Source: Halichoerus grypus (taxonomy: Eukaryota; Chordata; Mammalia; Carnivora; Phocidae). From it: DNA of 64,000 nt. Below are positions 11,634 to 23,820 of this stretch, one piece after another. Position numbers and translations under genes: made by a program. How positions within the stretch are numbered: position 1 is the stretch's first letter; every line of letters begins with the position of its first letter. The notes under the pieces were generated by a model that was given only the letters and a program-made list of their open reading frames with translations, did not search any database and was not told the origin of the DNA. The stretch spans positions 125,730,131 through 125,794,130 of the forward strand of contig NC_135714.1 in NCBI RefSeq assembly GCF_964656455.1, read 5' to 3'.

Positions 11634-11850
11634 TAGTGTGGTCTAGTGGCTAAGAGCTCAGGCTCAGAGTCACACTAACCTGCCTTACAATCAACATTTC
11701 CACTACCCCATGGACCTGACAAGCTACTTGCCCTTACTGAGCCTCTGGTTCCCTATGTTTATAACGGAACAGTGTATCGCCTTCACAAGAGCACTGTATG
11801 CATTAGATGGCACGATGCATGTCAAGTGCTCGGTGCAGTGGGCCTTTTAA
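11634..11850 (+). repeat. MIR SINE
   Basis: The MIR core order is visible: 'gtggtctagtggctaagagctcaggctcagagtcacac' near 11,638, 'ctacttgcccttactgagcctctggttccc' near 11,722, and 'gtcaagtgctcggtgcagtg' near 11,821. Confidence 0.8.
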
Positions 11851-12488
11851 ATGTAGCTACATGGGATGTTTAAAAGAGAGTATGGGACAGATGTCCCTTG
11901 GAAAGCCAAATACTGTGGCTGGCCTGAGAAAGCCACTACTCCCAGTTTCACTCATTGGCAAATATTGTAATAATAATTTCTGAGGAATGGAAAAGAAAAA
12001 AAGTTCCTGTCACAAAGGTGGATTGTACCCATTATTCATCAAGATTTTCAATAAAATAAATATTTTGTCTTTATCAATTATATAATTTTTAATTGAAACA
12101 AAGATTGTTAAATGTATCGATGGTGTTCACCAGAGTTCTGATTTCAAAAGAGCATTTTATAACACTTTAAATGGCTACCTGTGCTGTATTTTATTCCCAC
12201 ATCCATTATTTACCATGTGCAAAACAGAACCCATTTTGGAATATTGAATTACAGAATTGGGTGATTCTTAGAATTAATACCGTGTGAGTTCTACTTGGCA
12301 AATAATGCCTTTTCTCTTCCATTAATAAATAAAATTTTGTATCTCAACTCGAAGATTTTTGTAATTCAGGTTCTTATCAGCCTAGGTGTAATGGAGAGAA
12401 AAAAGTAACTTTTCATCTACTAAAGAAAAGACCGGCATATCCTCATCCATATTATAATCTAGATATAAGGATAGCTATGGATGGAGAT

Positions 12489-12521
12489 GAGAGAGGGAAA
12501 GAGGAGGAGGCAGAGAGGCAT

Positions 12522-12552
<31 letters not shown>

Positions 12553-12556
12553 TAAA
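12489..12556 (+). repeat. Purine-rich simple repeat (GA/CAGAGA)
   Basis: Consecutive 'gagaga', 'gaggag' and 'cagaga' units, about 190 bp upstream of the exon 2 acceptor. An open frame on the minus strand here is only the translated repeat. Confidence 0.85.
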
Positions 12557-12747
12557 GAATTTGCCATAATGGAGCTTTGGTCTTCTCTTTTGTTTTTTCC
12601 TGCCATGGGATAACCTGACACAGATGATCTTATCCAATTACCAAATATATACTGCTTTTTACTTGAAGTAATAAATGATCATTGATTACAATTTAATTGG
12701 CAGCTGGATTTTGTAACCAAAATTATTTTTCCTCCTTTCTTTTCCAG

Positions 12748-12819
12748 GTGAAAAAAAAAAAAAAAAGTGAGGGTATAAAGGCAACACAATAAGAGACACT
12801 TCCTCAAATTTGCATTGCG
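12748..12819 (+). other. EDNRA: EDNRA exon 2, 5' UTR part with A16 tract
   Basis: The exon starts just after the acceptor ag at 12,746-12,747 with gtg, then 16 consecutive A (12,751-12,766), then 'gtgagggtataaaggcaac' and 'cttcctcaaatttgc' leading to the ATG. The same order is known for the human leader, whose A run is shorter as I remember it. There is no upstream ATG. The start context is gcgATGg, with purine at -3 and G at +4, which is favourable. Confidence 0.85.
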
Positions 12820-13239
12820 ATGGAAACCTTTTGCCTCAAGGTGGCGTTTTGGGTAGCGCTGGTTGGATGTGTAATCAGTGATCATCCTGAGAGCTACAAC
12901 ACAAACGTAAGCACTCCAGCGGATGACTTCACCGTTTTTCATGGGACGGAACTCAACTTCCTGGTTACCACTCATCGACCCACTAATTTGGCCCTACCTA
13001 GCAATGGTTCAATGCACAAGTATTGCCCGCAGCAGACTAAGATTACTTCAGCTTTCAAATACATTAACACTGTGATATCTTGTACTATTTTCATCGTGGG
13101 AATGGTGGGGAATGCAACTCTGCTCAGGATCATTTACCAGAACAAGTGTATGAGGAATGGCCCCAACGCGCTGATAGCCAGCCTTGCCCTTGGAGACCTT
13201 ATCTATGTGGTCATTGATCTCCCTATCAATGTGTTTAAG
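12820..13239 (+). CDS. EDNRA: Endothelin receptor type A, coding exon 2 (residues 1-140)
   Basis: EDNRA encodes a seven-pass Gq/11-coupled receptor for endothelin-1 and -2. It acts at the plasma membrane, chiefly in vascular smooth muscle and in cranial neural crest. This 420-nt exon encodes 140 residues. A signal peptide (about 1-20, ending CVIS) is followed by an extracellular N-terminus with N-glycosylation sequons at N29 (NVS) and N62 (NGS). TM1 spans about 81-102 and TM2 about 113-132. Visible key residues are N98, D126 of TM2, Y129 (linked to antagonist selectivity and to human mandibulofacial dysostosis), D133, and K140 at the exon end, reported as important for endothelin binding. The N-terminus differs from human at many positions, whereas both TMs look identical to it. 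The exon ends in phase 0 at donor gtagga. Reading on into intron 2 gives 15 foreign codons, then stop. Confidence 0.97.
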
Positions 13240-16200
13240 GTAGGAAGTAACCACAAATATATTTGCAGGTTTGAACATATGCTCTGATTCCACAGTAAGA
13301 GAGTTGCTGCCGACCTTTGGAATTTTAGTCCACGTTTTTACTAAGAGTGATTTCTGCAGCCTTAGAACTCGGTGGCATTTAAAAATTTTATTATTTGTTA
13401 AATGTTGCACGTATTTGCTAACTTAATTGTTAACAAAATCGTATTTCTGGGATGACTATTCAAAGTCATGGTCTTTAGCGAAGCAGATTCTCATGCCAGC
13501 CCTGAGCTTGCTGAGTGGATGGGCAATGGTGGGAAGCAACTGGATTTTTCTGAGATTCAGTTTGCAGGGTGAGATCTATTGAGCCCAAAGAGTACTTAAA
13601 ATAAGTATCTCTTCAGTTTCTATTACCTTTTTAAGGTGCTGCCGTTCAGCAGCCAGATATCCACAGTAGGTCTTGAAATGAAAAGTACCCATTTTATTTT
13701 GACTGTCTGGGTTGATGATGGAAGGGCATGCTGGCTTCCCTCACTGATCTGGGTGGCATAGAGTCAGTGGGGTCCACGGGATGGCGGGCCAGTGCTAACC
13801 TTGTTGAACACTGTCACTAAAGCTGTTTAAATTAGGCATCAGTTTACTGTCACCTCCTTCGTTTCTTTGGTTTATGGAGTTTTCAGACCCACTGTGTCCC
13901 CACCCCTGAGCAAGGCAATCAGGATCCCAGGACAAGTAAGACAAAGTTGGTGCCTCAGCCCCGAGGAAGATAACTAACCCACTGTCACTGTGATCACCTC
14001 GCTTCAGGGGCCGGTTAGTACTGAAACAAACTAAAGCCAAAAAGAATTAGATATTACGTACTTGGTCTAGCGGTTGTGAGGGGAAATTGCTGCAAGAATC
14101 CAAATGACCTAAAACTCAAGTGAAATCACGTGGTCTATGCCAGATGTTATGGAATGTCTTTATTCTAACTAAGCCCAGGAGAAGTGCTTTTTCCTCAGCC
14201 TTTATTTTTTTCTTCTATGTAATTATCCATAAAAAACAAAGCTATTCTGAGCAATAATATTCTGCAATATGACTTTAAATGGCAAATTTTTGTTTGAAGA
14301 CATGATAAATTTTAAGTGAGGCTCTTGGTTTCCAATAGATACACTTAAACGGTGGCAAAATTATACTCACCTCCCAGGAAAAGCAGCGGTACAATGAAGT
14401 GCTAACAATAATGCTGAAAACATTGATCACAATCTTGAATGTTACAAGTAAGAATCATTTCAGAATTACTCCAATATACTCTTTGCAACACTGGGGAAAT
14501 TAGACAAGTGATTTAAAAAATATATACCATCTCTTTTCACAGAATAGCATGAAAACAGATGTTTTCTATTTGAACTTAAAATGGGATTTTAGAACTGAAC
14601 TATGATGCAAAACTTAAAATGTGCAATTAACTTAAAATGTTTAGCACATGCTACAGAACTTTAATTTTTTTAAAAGGTTATTAATTTTCTCTTTATGAAA
14701 TATTATGTGTAAACACTTGACTTTCTCATGACATCTTTCTTTAATAATAGATGTAAAATGTTTATATGACTCTTATTCAAAATTTTACTCCAGTAGTCAC
14801 GTTGTAGAGTATTAAACATTGATTATTCATACTTGCACACTAGCTAACCAACCCATCAGGGCTCAGGAGAATAATTATCTCCAAATTAATTATTCCCATT
14901 TGACCATTTGCAAAGAAGCTTTTTGGAAAATCAATATCTGCAACTGCTGGGAAGGAGACTTGCTTATGTCTTTGAGGTACTACCTGCCAATCACCAGACT
15001 AAACGTCATTTCCATTCCATAGCAACATTTGAAGTCAGATCATCTGGAATATCTCCAATTGGTGAAAATTCAAATAAAACTTTGTTTTACATTCATATAA
15101 CAATGGATAATAATTTACACGTCCTCATTTGACCATACGATTCTTCCCTCTTGGGAATCCAAGACTTTATATACCTTATTATAGTTCTAAATAATGTGGA
15201 CAGTTTAACATGTTTTCACATCACAGGAGTACATTTGTGTAATTTCTGTTCTTTCTAAAACTCATGTAATGAGTCATTTAACCAGCATTCATTTTAGAAA
15301 GTAAACCTTTTGGGTTAAATAATATGTATACGGTTTAGTTATTTTGATCTTCTTCCAGAGGAAAAGAAGAAAACGTTTGAGTAAGCTAAAAAGCCTCACA
15401 ATACTTAGTGGTTATTTCTCCTTCATTCTGTCAGCCCTGTCCTCTAGGTTAGGAGACCATAAGATGTTGCAGTTTCCCCGATTTCTGCCCAGGAGAGTCA
15501 AGAGAAATCCCTCCAAACGATGTGAGCTCCCAGCCCTCATGCCTTTTGTCCACAGCTGCCTCCTGCTGTAAGAGTCTGATGCTTTGGAGTCTCACGTATC
15601 AGACCTGTGGACTCCTCTGACCATGGCAAGCTGCCCTGCTTTGTGGGGCAAAGTAGCAGTTGTCCATCTCGCTTTACCATTTTGTTTAGTACTGAGTGGC
15701 TCTTGATGGTCTGTGAGCATGGAAGAGGGGGGTCATTCTACACCTGATTTCCAGAAGTTTCCTAACTGATCTCTCTATCTTCAGAGGTTCTTTCCTCCAG
15801 CCTCTACTGGTCTTCACTTCTACTTACTGAGCGTTGCTTTAATAAAAAATACCCAGGAGCTCCCACGTTTAGTAGTCAAGATCCTCCTTCCTCTGACCAT
15901 ATTTCACCTACTTCTTACCAGCTCCCAGCATGCATACACAGCTCTGGTCAAAATGCCATCACTACCCCTAAATCAATGACATTCTCAGAGAGGCTAGACC
16001 TCGTCACTGAGTGGCTGCTTCTGAAGCATTTACAGATCCTACATTGAAAAAAATGAGTCTGGAGTTACATATGCCGCAGAGAGAAGAAATACGCCAAAAA
16101 AGTGGAGCGAGACTCCTCTGGCCCTGGCTTATACTCGCGCACACAGACAAGCTACCTGGTGATAAAATCAGACGGTCTGAGACAAAAGCAGAAGGAACCA

Positions 16201-16467
16201 AAGAAAGCAAATAAATGCCAATTTCCTTCTTGGTTTTTGAGCATGCAAGGGCCTTGCAAATGGCAGTGTCGAAGAAAAGTTATTACTAAGTTTATCAAAG
16301 GATTACTCTAACTTTAAATTATGCAAAAAGCAGAATATCAATAATTACAAAGAAGACTGACAAAAACAGGAGAGAAGAAGGAAAGGGAGTTACAGACCCT
16401 TTCAAATATCCACCCTTGTAAACTAAACTGATGATGGATTTGAATTGTCAAGAAATTACATTATCTG

Positions 16468-16644
16468 GGGCGCCTGAGTGGCTCAGTTGGTTAAGCGACT
16501 GCCTTCAGCTCAGGTCATGATCCCAGGATCCTGGGATCGAGCCCCGCATTGGGCTCCCTGCTCCTCGGGGAGCCTGCCGCTCCCCCTGCTTGTGCTCTCT
16601 CTCTCTGTGTCAAACAAATAAGTAATAACTTAAAAAAAAAAAAG
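16468..16644 (+). repeat. Can-SINE (SINEC)
   Basis: Head 'gcgcctgagtggctcag', the younger body variant ('gactgccttcagctcaggtc') and an A-rich tail. Flanked by the 13-bp perfect duplication attacattatctg at 16,455-16,467 and 16,645-16,657. Confidence 0.95.
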
Positions 16645-19482
16645 ATTACATTATCTGATACATGAATTTTCAAGAAATGCACAAATTTAGCCAGTAAATT
16701 AATCTGTATAGAAATTGTTTACATTCATTACAATGGCAAAACAAGTAAAACATTGTATCTGTGTTTAGGGTCACAAATAACCTCCCAACTACTAAATGCC
16801 AATATAGGTTGGAAGTATAGAATCTAATGATTGTACTCTTTACTGATTCCATGAGATTATGTTAACACCCTGGAGTGTTGTCTATAGGGAGGTGGGTTAT
16901 AATTTTGAGTGGAGTGGAAACCCTACAAGTGATGTGTGTGCACGGGTAAGCCAAAGTTGGGCATCACGTGCTTTCAGGATAGCAGCTCACCCATACATGC
17001 ACACAGATGTGCCCATAAACCACTGTACCTCAGCCCATTCAGTAGAAACAGGAATGTGGGGTAATACGTGTATGACAGGAGTAGATCTGAGGGGATTAGA
17101 ATGGCGGCCAAGGGAAGAGGAAAGAAGTTGAGTCCAACAGCATAGCGTAGAAATTGCTAGCATGGTCTCAGGGAGTAGAAACCAGTGCTATCGTAGATCA
17201 TACTGTAGGTGAATAATGTCCCCATTCAGCATGGGGGATAAAAGCGGATTTGTGAGAACAAGCTAACCAGCCAGTGACAGAATCCCATAACTGATTGTCG
17301 GTTACTAATTTGGTCCACTCTAAACATCCACCTCTTACTGAGGACAACAACGAAAAATAAACAAATACAATTTCTGTTTGAAATTATCAGGAATATTTTG
17401 CAATGGAAAATCGAGACTCAATATGTTGCTCTGGCAGAGGATCTGAGCAATGTGGAAACCAGAGACATTCGCTTGGAGCCAGTTATCTCCGTATTCACAC
17501 AGCCTTTGACATCTTGTGCAACTGGAATCCATCCTGTTGTTGGGGCAGCCATACAAAAGTTGTTTGCTGACACATCAAATCATCAAGGCAACTTCTGCCT
17601 CAAAGTTAAATTGCCACAACTTATAGATTGTGTGTCTCAAACGTGATAGTTGTTCCGTAAGTGCTTTTCGGTATGATTTGATTTGATTAGGGTCTTTACT
17701 GTTAAAATTCACTTCTAATCAGATCTCTCCGAGATCCTCACGGTAAAATATTGGCGGTGATGATGATGACGATGATAATTTGTCGGAGGGACTCTCCATT
17801 TATGTACATAGGATATTACCTGTGGTCTCTACATCCTAGTCCCCCAAGTTGATCAAATTGCCCACGAAATTATTGCAGATGTGATAATGGTGGTGTTTCC
17901 TTTTTACTCATCTTCAAGCAAATAAAAACAGATCTTTCTCATGTACTGTAGTAATAGTGCTATAATCATAAAATTAGGAATAAAAACTGTATTCCCTGAA
18001 TTTTTCTAAAGAAAAGTGTGTCCCTTGACCAAGATCTCTGCCCCTTGTTGGTGCATTGCATCCCAGCTAAATGTTTCCTACGGGGTAGTTCTGACCCTGC
18101 CTTCCCTCCTGGCGACCCCTGGGCACACGTTCCTCTACCTCCATTTACTCCAGCTAACCTGGCCTGTCTGAGAATACCCAGATGGTCTTTCTACTTGGCA
18201 TATTTTTCCCTCATGCCTCCTCCAACTTATTCCACTTGATTCTTCAGATCTCAGCTTAAACCTTTATCTCTCTGTCTGGCAAGTATCTATGACTCAAACT
18301 GGGTTATTGCCTTTTTCATGGGCTCCCATGACACCCTCTATTAGCTCCAAAATAACATTTAACATATACTCGATTACTGTATTTACCAGTTGACTTCCCA
18401 GTCTGCCCCACTAGACGGCAAGTTCCTTGAGGCAAGCTACCATCATTCTCATTTATACAGTGTATCTCCTGCATCCAGCGTGGTCCCCAACTTAAAAAAT
18501 ATTTGATGAATGAGTAAAATAAGAAAATGTACTGTATTTGCTTCTGTAAGAATGTTTTTCCTCCCACACAATTCCAGATCTAAAAGCTGACGTTCTTTTT
18601 GAATTTGTTGAATTTCTACTTTTTTCCTGCAAACCAGGAACGTCTCAGGGTCCATAAATCTGCAAGATGTGTGTGCCAAGCAGAGCAGGATATAACAACA
18701 GGATCATTTTCCCCCTTTGCCTTTGTCTGGGCATTGTGTCATGTACCTTCCTCTGCTATCTACAGACAATTGAAGAGTCTTTTTTCAAGTTTCTGTGCGA
18801 TATGCATTCTTGGAGCACACTTGGAATTGGGATTGGGATTGAAATATTAAACCTACAAGTGATTTGGGATATCAAAAGGAACATTCATGTTATTAAAGAT
18901 TGTATTTGCTCTTTAGAGAACAGGAAATAGGTTGAGTTTCTGGCATTGCTAAGACACATGTGCATTGCAAAAGTTCATTATGCTAACTAGCTGATTTCAG
19001 AATATCTGTACACATAAAATGACAGAGTGATAAATTTATTACCCAATTTGCTGTTCGTTACAAGGAAGTTGCTGTCTGGAAAGGCTTCAGAAACCTCTCC
19101 AACTCTACCTCTTGTTCTGACTTTTCGTTTCCTGTGTCTGGGAACCTCATTGCTTTCTCTCATGGTCATGTTAAGTAATTATTCTCATATGAGGTTACTC
19201 TGCTAACCCTCGGCATTTGGCTCAGAGCACAGTTATCCCTACTTCAGGGGGATGGGGGATGGAAACCGTCCATAACTGCAAGATTGTTCCCATGGCTGAG
19301 GAGGGAGAGATGGTTTCAGTCCTGTTCTCATTAGGAAGGTGTTGAGATGTAAAAGGCATCATGGCTGATGATATTCCTCCATCAAACACTTCAGCAACTA
19401 GAAGAGGCTGCTGTGCTCTAAATTTAACATAAAATAGGGATGCATAAAAGCTTTACTTTTGAGAAAACAATTTTCACAAGAT

Positions 19483-19514
19483 ACACTGTGTGTGTGTGGG
19501 TGGGTGTGTGTGTA
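19483..19514 (+). repeat. GT microsatellite, interrupted
   Basis: 'tgtgtgtgtg' runs interrupted by 'ggtggg'. Short and imperfect. Confidence 0.8.
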
Positions 19515-20404
19515 AATGTTGTGCTGTTTCGAGTACTCGGATCAATAAAAGCAAATGTTCGGGCTATTTCATTCCAAAATATTTCTATGGTGTCTTCATC
19601 TCACGAGTTGCTAGGATATGAGTGTTATTTCTTTATTATCATACAGGTCTATGCAGTTGGTAGAAAGAGTATGCGCACTAAAATGAAAGAGGATAGGGAA
19701 TCAACTTTACTGTCTCTGAAGTTGATCCTAAGACTAGAGTGATTAAATAAGGACTGTTCTAAGAAATTCTGTCAAAATAAATTTGATATACTGCCAGAAA
19801 TTCTACAACTGCTTTCTGGAGCTACCATACTCTCCTGGGAGTTAGAATAACTGCTTTCTATAGCTACAATTTTATTTTTAACTAGGTCTAGTTTTTCTTG
19901 GAAAAACTTTCCTACATTACAAAGTTAATGGTTGAAAGTGAATTCAATAAGAGGATTAAATGTAAGTATCATTCATATTAACTTTTGGTAGCCTTATTTT
20001 TAAACTTGAACATCAAAAATTTTACAAAACCACGTGCTCTGAAATGTTTACTAAGATTTGGAGTCCCCAGTGTTCCTGGACTTGGGACGAAAGATCAAGT
20101 GTGCCCTCCGGAAGATTTAATACTATTTTTAGATGGGCAAATAGAGGTTACTTTTAGAGTTTAAGCATCTCTATGAGTTTCATTGACAGTTTGCCACCTC
20201 AACTTTTAAAACAAGTTGCTTAGAAAAGAGCATCAGTAATGGAAACCAGTCAAATCATGCTTCTCATAACACTAATCCTAAATATGGATCCCAAACATAG
20301 GATCCCTATTCTTTTAGATCAAGTTTTATACTAGAAGATAACGGGGATGGCAATGGATTGGCCATTTGGTTACTCAGTGACATCAGATCTTTCTAAATGT
20401 TCTT

Positions 20405-21375
20405 CCTTTATTCATTCAAGAGGTATTTATTGAGCTCCAACTATATACCAGTCATTGGGGAAATAGCAATGAAGAAAAACACTCATCCTTGCCCTCATGG
20501 AGCTTACATTCTAGTAGAAGAACAAGACAATAAGCATGTGAAATAAGTAAATATATAGCATATGAGATAACTGCTAAAGAGAAAAGTAAAATGAGAAGGA
20601 GGAATAGAAAGAAGGGGGAGAAGATACTAATTTTAGAGTGGGTGGCTAAAGAATGCCTCAATACAAGGTGACAGTTGAATAAAAACCTAAAATATAAAAG
20701 AAGCAAACCATGCCACTCTCTAAGGTAAAAGCATTCCAGCCGGAGGAAAGAGCGAATGCAAAGTCCCGGAGGCAGGAATGTGCGTGGAGGTGTAAAGGAC
20801 CAGCAAGGAGGCCATAGTGGGGAGTGGAAGGGAGAGTGTAGTAACATGAGGTCTTAGGGACAGATGCATAAGGTATGTGATGGGGGAAGCAGATAACATA
20901 GGGCCTAATAATAGAGTAACCATATATTTTAGCATCCAAACCAGGATAGTTTGAGAGTGAAAGCAGATACTGTCAATAATTGCATCTGGGCAATAGGCAT
21001 AAATTCAGATTGTCCTAAAAATACCAGGAAACATGGTCACCCTACCTGTACATCTTTATAAAGCCCTTAGCCTTTTCCTCTGAGTGAGATGGAAAGCTTT
21101 TTTTTTTTTTTAAGATTTTATTTATTCATTTGAGAGAGAGAGACAGAGAGAGAGAGAGCACAAGTAGGCAGAGTGGCAGGCAGAGGGAGAGGGAGAAGCA
21201 GGCTCCCCACTGAGCAGGGAGCCCGATGCGGGGCTTGATCCCAAGACCCTGAGATCATGACCTGAGCTGAAGGCAGGCACTTCACCGATTGAGCCACCCA
21301 GTAGCCCCGAGATGGAAAGCTTTAGAAGCCTAAGAGCAGATGGTGACATGATTTCGTTTATATCTTAAGAGCATT
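20405..21375 (+). repeat. Old mammalian interspersed repeat (family unnamed), split by a SINE
   Basis: It shows the recurrent order 'aagaggtatttattgagctcc', 'ccctcatggagcttacattctag', 'gcattccagccggagg', 'gcaaagtcccggaggcagg' and 'ctgagtgagatggaaagc…gtgacatgatttc'. A second copy of the same family lies at about 49,925-50,930. The SINE at 21,101-21,308 interrupts it at 'gagatggaaagcttt'. I recognise the repeat but cannot name the family with confidence. Confidence 0.65.
21101..21308 (-). repeat. Can-SINE (SINEC)
   Basis: Reverse-complement SINE with poly-T lead, GA-rich run, 'gatcatgacctgagctgaaggcag' and terminal 'gagccacccagtagcccc'. The 15-bp perfect duplication gagatggaaagcttt lies at 21,086-21,100 and 21,309-21,323. 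Confidence 0.95.
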
Positions 21376-21484
21376 CTCGCTCCTAGGTTGAGAAGCACTT
21401 CCTGAATCAATGAAGGAAAAATACACAATCTTAAAATACGTTATGTATACCAATGCATAACATGAGAGTAGCATTACCTGCGGC

Positions 21485-21700
21485 TTAACTAGTGTTTGCT
21501 TTGTGCCAGGCTAACTCATTTGATCCTCACAACAAGCCTGTGATTCACTACTGTGGCCTGAAAGTGAAGAAACCAAGATGCAGTGTTTAACAAATTTTCT
21601 CAGGGTTACCCAGCTAGCAAGTGGTAGAGCCAGGATTAGGATCCAGTCTCATCCCAGAGACCATGCTGTCTCTGAGCAGCCATCCTGCTTCTCTCCCACA
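21485..21700 (-). repeat. MIR SINE
   Basis: Antisense MIR: 'ctttgtgccaggcta', 'atttgatcctcacaacaagcctgtga', 'gggttacccagctagcaagtggtagagccaggatta'. Confidence 0.8.
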
Positions 21701-22441
21701 TATCTCATAAGGCAAACTTTATAGTCATCCAAATGCCATCGCTTGTACAGAAATATAATTTCAAAGACTGTCTTCAAAAATAAAGTGAGATCCTTTTCTC
21801 TCCTCCATTGAACCCAACAGCTTCTTTAGTTGCTTATTTAAGACAGAAGTAACACATCATAAAGGAAAATATGTGCGATTCAGAGATTGCTCTCCAGAAT
21901 AGCATCTATGTTGTGATTCTTGCAGATTGCATTGGCACATCTGGTAAACAGATTTTTGTACTCCATACTCACTGTCATGTTGGCGAGGTCAACCGACAGA
22001 AAGGAACCGGAAAGTAAAATAATAAACTGAAAAGAAAGGTTGAGTTCTTGATGAACTGCTTGTCTAGAAACATGCATCTGCGTATCTGCTCAGAGGGACA
22101 CATTTTGCCAAATAGATGTCTCACCCAGTTCTTGCTGGGAAGGCTGGGCAATTTTTCTGTGAACATGAGACACAAAATGAGTGTCTATGGCTAGTCCATA
22201 GTTTTATTTGGGGTGGAAACATCAGATTTTATTGATGAAACTAAATGCTGCATTCCTAGACTTTCCTTTCTAGGTTTCGCAAATGCACAAGAATTAAAAG
22301 GGGAATGTGAAACACAATGGATGACATTTGGGAATAAGTCTCAACTGATATTTAAAAGGAAGTCAGAAATCTTCAATTTAAAAAAAAAATTTTCATAAGA
22401 ACTCTATGTTTTGTGAAGTGATTCTATTGACTAAAACTATT

Positions 22442-22758
22442 GAGGGGCACCTGGGTGGCTCAGTCAGTTAAGCATCCAACTCTTGATTTCAGCTCAGGTC
22501 ATGATCTCAGGGTCGTGAGATGGAGCCCCGCATTGGGCTCCACGCTGGACATGGAACCTGCTTCAGATTCTTTCTCTCCCTCTCCCTCTGTCCCTCGCCA
22601 CTGCTCTCTCACTCTCTCTCTAAGAAAGAAGGAAGGAAGGAAGGAAGGAAGGAAGGAAGGAAGGAAGGAAGGAAGGAAGGAAGAAAGAAAGGAAGGAAAA
22701 AAAGAAAGAAAGAAAAAGAAAGAAAAAGAAAGAAAGAAAGAAAGAAAGAAAAGAAAGA
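22442..22758 (+). repeat. Can-SINE (SINEC) with GGAA/GAAA-expanded tail
   Basis: The older SINE subtype ('actcttgatttcagctcagg') runs into a long purine tail, (GGAA)n then (GAAA)n, from about 22,623 to 22,758. A 9-bp duplication, aaaactatt, at 22,433-22,441 and 22,759-22,767 brackets SINE plus microsatellite, so the microsatellite grew out of the SINE tail. Confidence 0.92.
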
Positions 22759-23224
22759 AAAACTATTTAAGTATGGAGCTTGAATAGCCCTAATTATAAA
22801 AGCAACAAGTAAAGCAAATAATTATTGAACATGTTAAAAGTGTCCACAGTCATAGCCTGTCAAAGTGTGAAAGGTAATGAGCACACATCTCTGCCACATA
22901 ACACTGTACTATGCCCCATCCCACATGAGTTTTCTATCTGATGAAGAAATTCTGCAGAATGTCTGTACCAAGAGAGAAAGAAAAAAAATCTCTGACTGCT
23001 GTGAACTTTTAACTTAGTTCCATAAAATAAAAATGTCTAGGACACTCCAAAATTTATCCTTTAAAATAACGTCATTTATGTCATAAACACTGTTTCTTGG
23101 CATATTCCCACCATTTCTCGGCACAGTTCCACCATTTCCCCGAATTTGATTTTCTTATAGAAGCTAAAACCTATGAAAATTAGGGAAATGTTACATAATC
23201 TAAGAGCCATAATACTGTGTAAAC

Positions 23225-23700
23225 TTTTTAAAATTTTTATTGAAATATAATATACATCCAGAAAAATGGACATGTCAGCTCCATGAATTTTCACAAAATG
23301 AACACTCTGTGTAACCAGGATCAAGAAACAGAACATTACCTGCACCCAGAAGTCCCTCAGTCATTAACCACCCTAACTCCCAAGGCAACCACTTTCCTGA
23401 CTTCTAATGGCATGAATTTGCCTGTTTTTGTATTTTATGTAAATGGAATCATATGATATATATTCTTCTTTGTATGGCTTCTTTTGCTCAACATTATATT
23501 TGTGAGAGTAACCCACGTTGTTGTGTTGTAGCTCATTCATTCTCATTACTCCATAGTACTTCCTTGTCTGGATACGCCACAATTTATTTATCCACTCTAC
23601 TATATGGAGGTATTTAAATCGTTTTTAATTTTGAGCTAATAAGAATAGTGCATTTATGCATATTCTCAAAAGCATCTTTGTATGCATACATATGCTGAAA
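23225..23700 (-). repeat. LINE-1 (L1M type), antisense 3' part
   Basis: Antisense L1 landmarks: 'tttattgaaatataatatacatcca', 'tgtgtaaccaggatcaagaaacagaacatt', 'gtaaatggaatcatatgatata' and 'cacaatttatttatccactct'. Diverged and without an open frame. Confidence 0.75.
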
Positions 23701-23820
23701 TATATATATACCACACATATATGACCTACATATGTATATATAAAAATACATATGTAATCCTTACATATCAACATATACCTATATATTAAATATATATTCT
23801 AATTTAAATCTTGATTATAA
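23700..23820. repeat. AT-rich low-complexity tract
   Basis: Alternating TA-rich sequence ('tatatatatacc', 'catatatgacc', 'tatgtatatataaa') follows the antisense L1. Confidence 0.75.

Larger units (their letters stand above)
9001..12747 (+). other. EDNRA: EDNRA intron 1 (about 3.7 kb)
   Basis: Lies between the exon 1 donor and the acceptor 'tttcttttccag' at 12,736-12,747. Apart from the CpG-island shoulder (to about 9,560), two MIR-like relics and a purine-rich simple repeat (12,489-12,556), I see no repeats, in contrast to the later introns. The unique sequence between 9,560 and 12,480 is a candidate for proximal regulatory elements, but no specific site can be named with confidence. Confidence 0.8.

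Noticed and set aside
13795..14040. Minus-strand open frame just downstream of exon 2
   Set aside because: No family resemblance, no splice or promoter context; likely chance.
22440..22787. Open frame rich in repeated KEGR units
   Set aside because: It is a translated SINE head followed by the GGAA microsatellite, not a gene; the periodic repeat is not a CRISPR array either.
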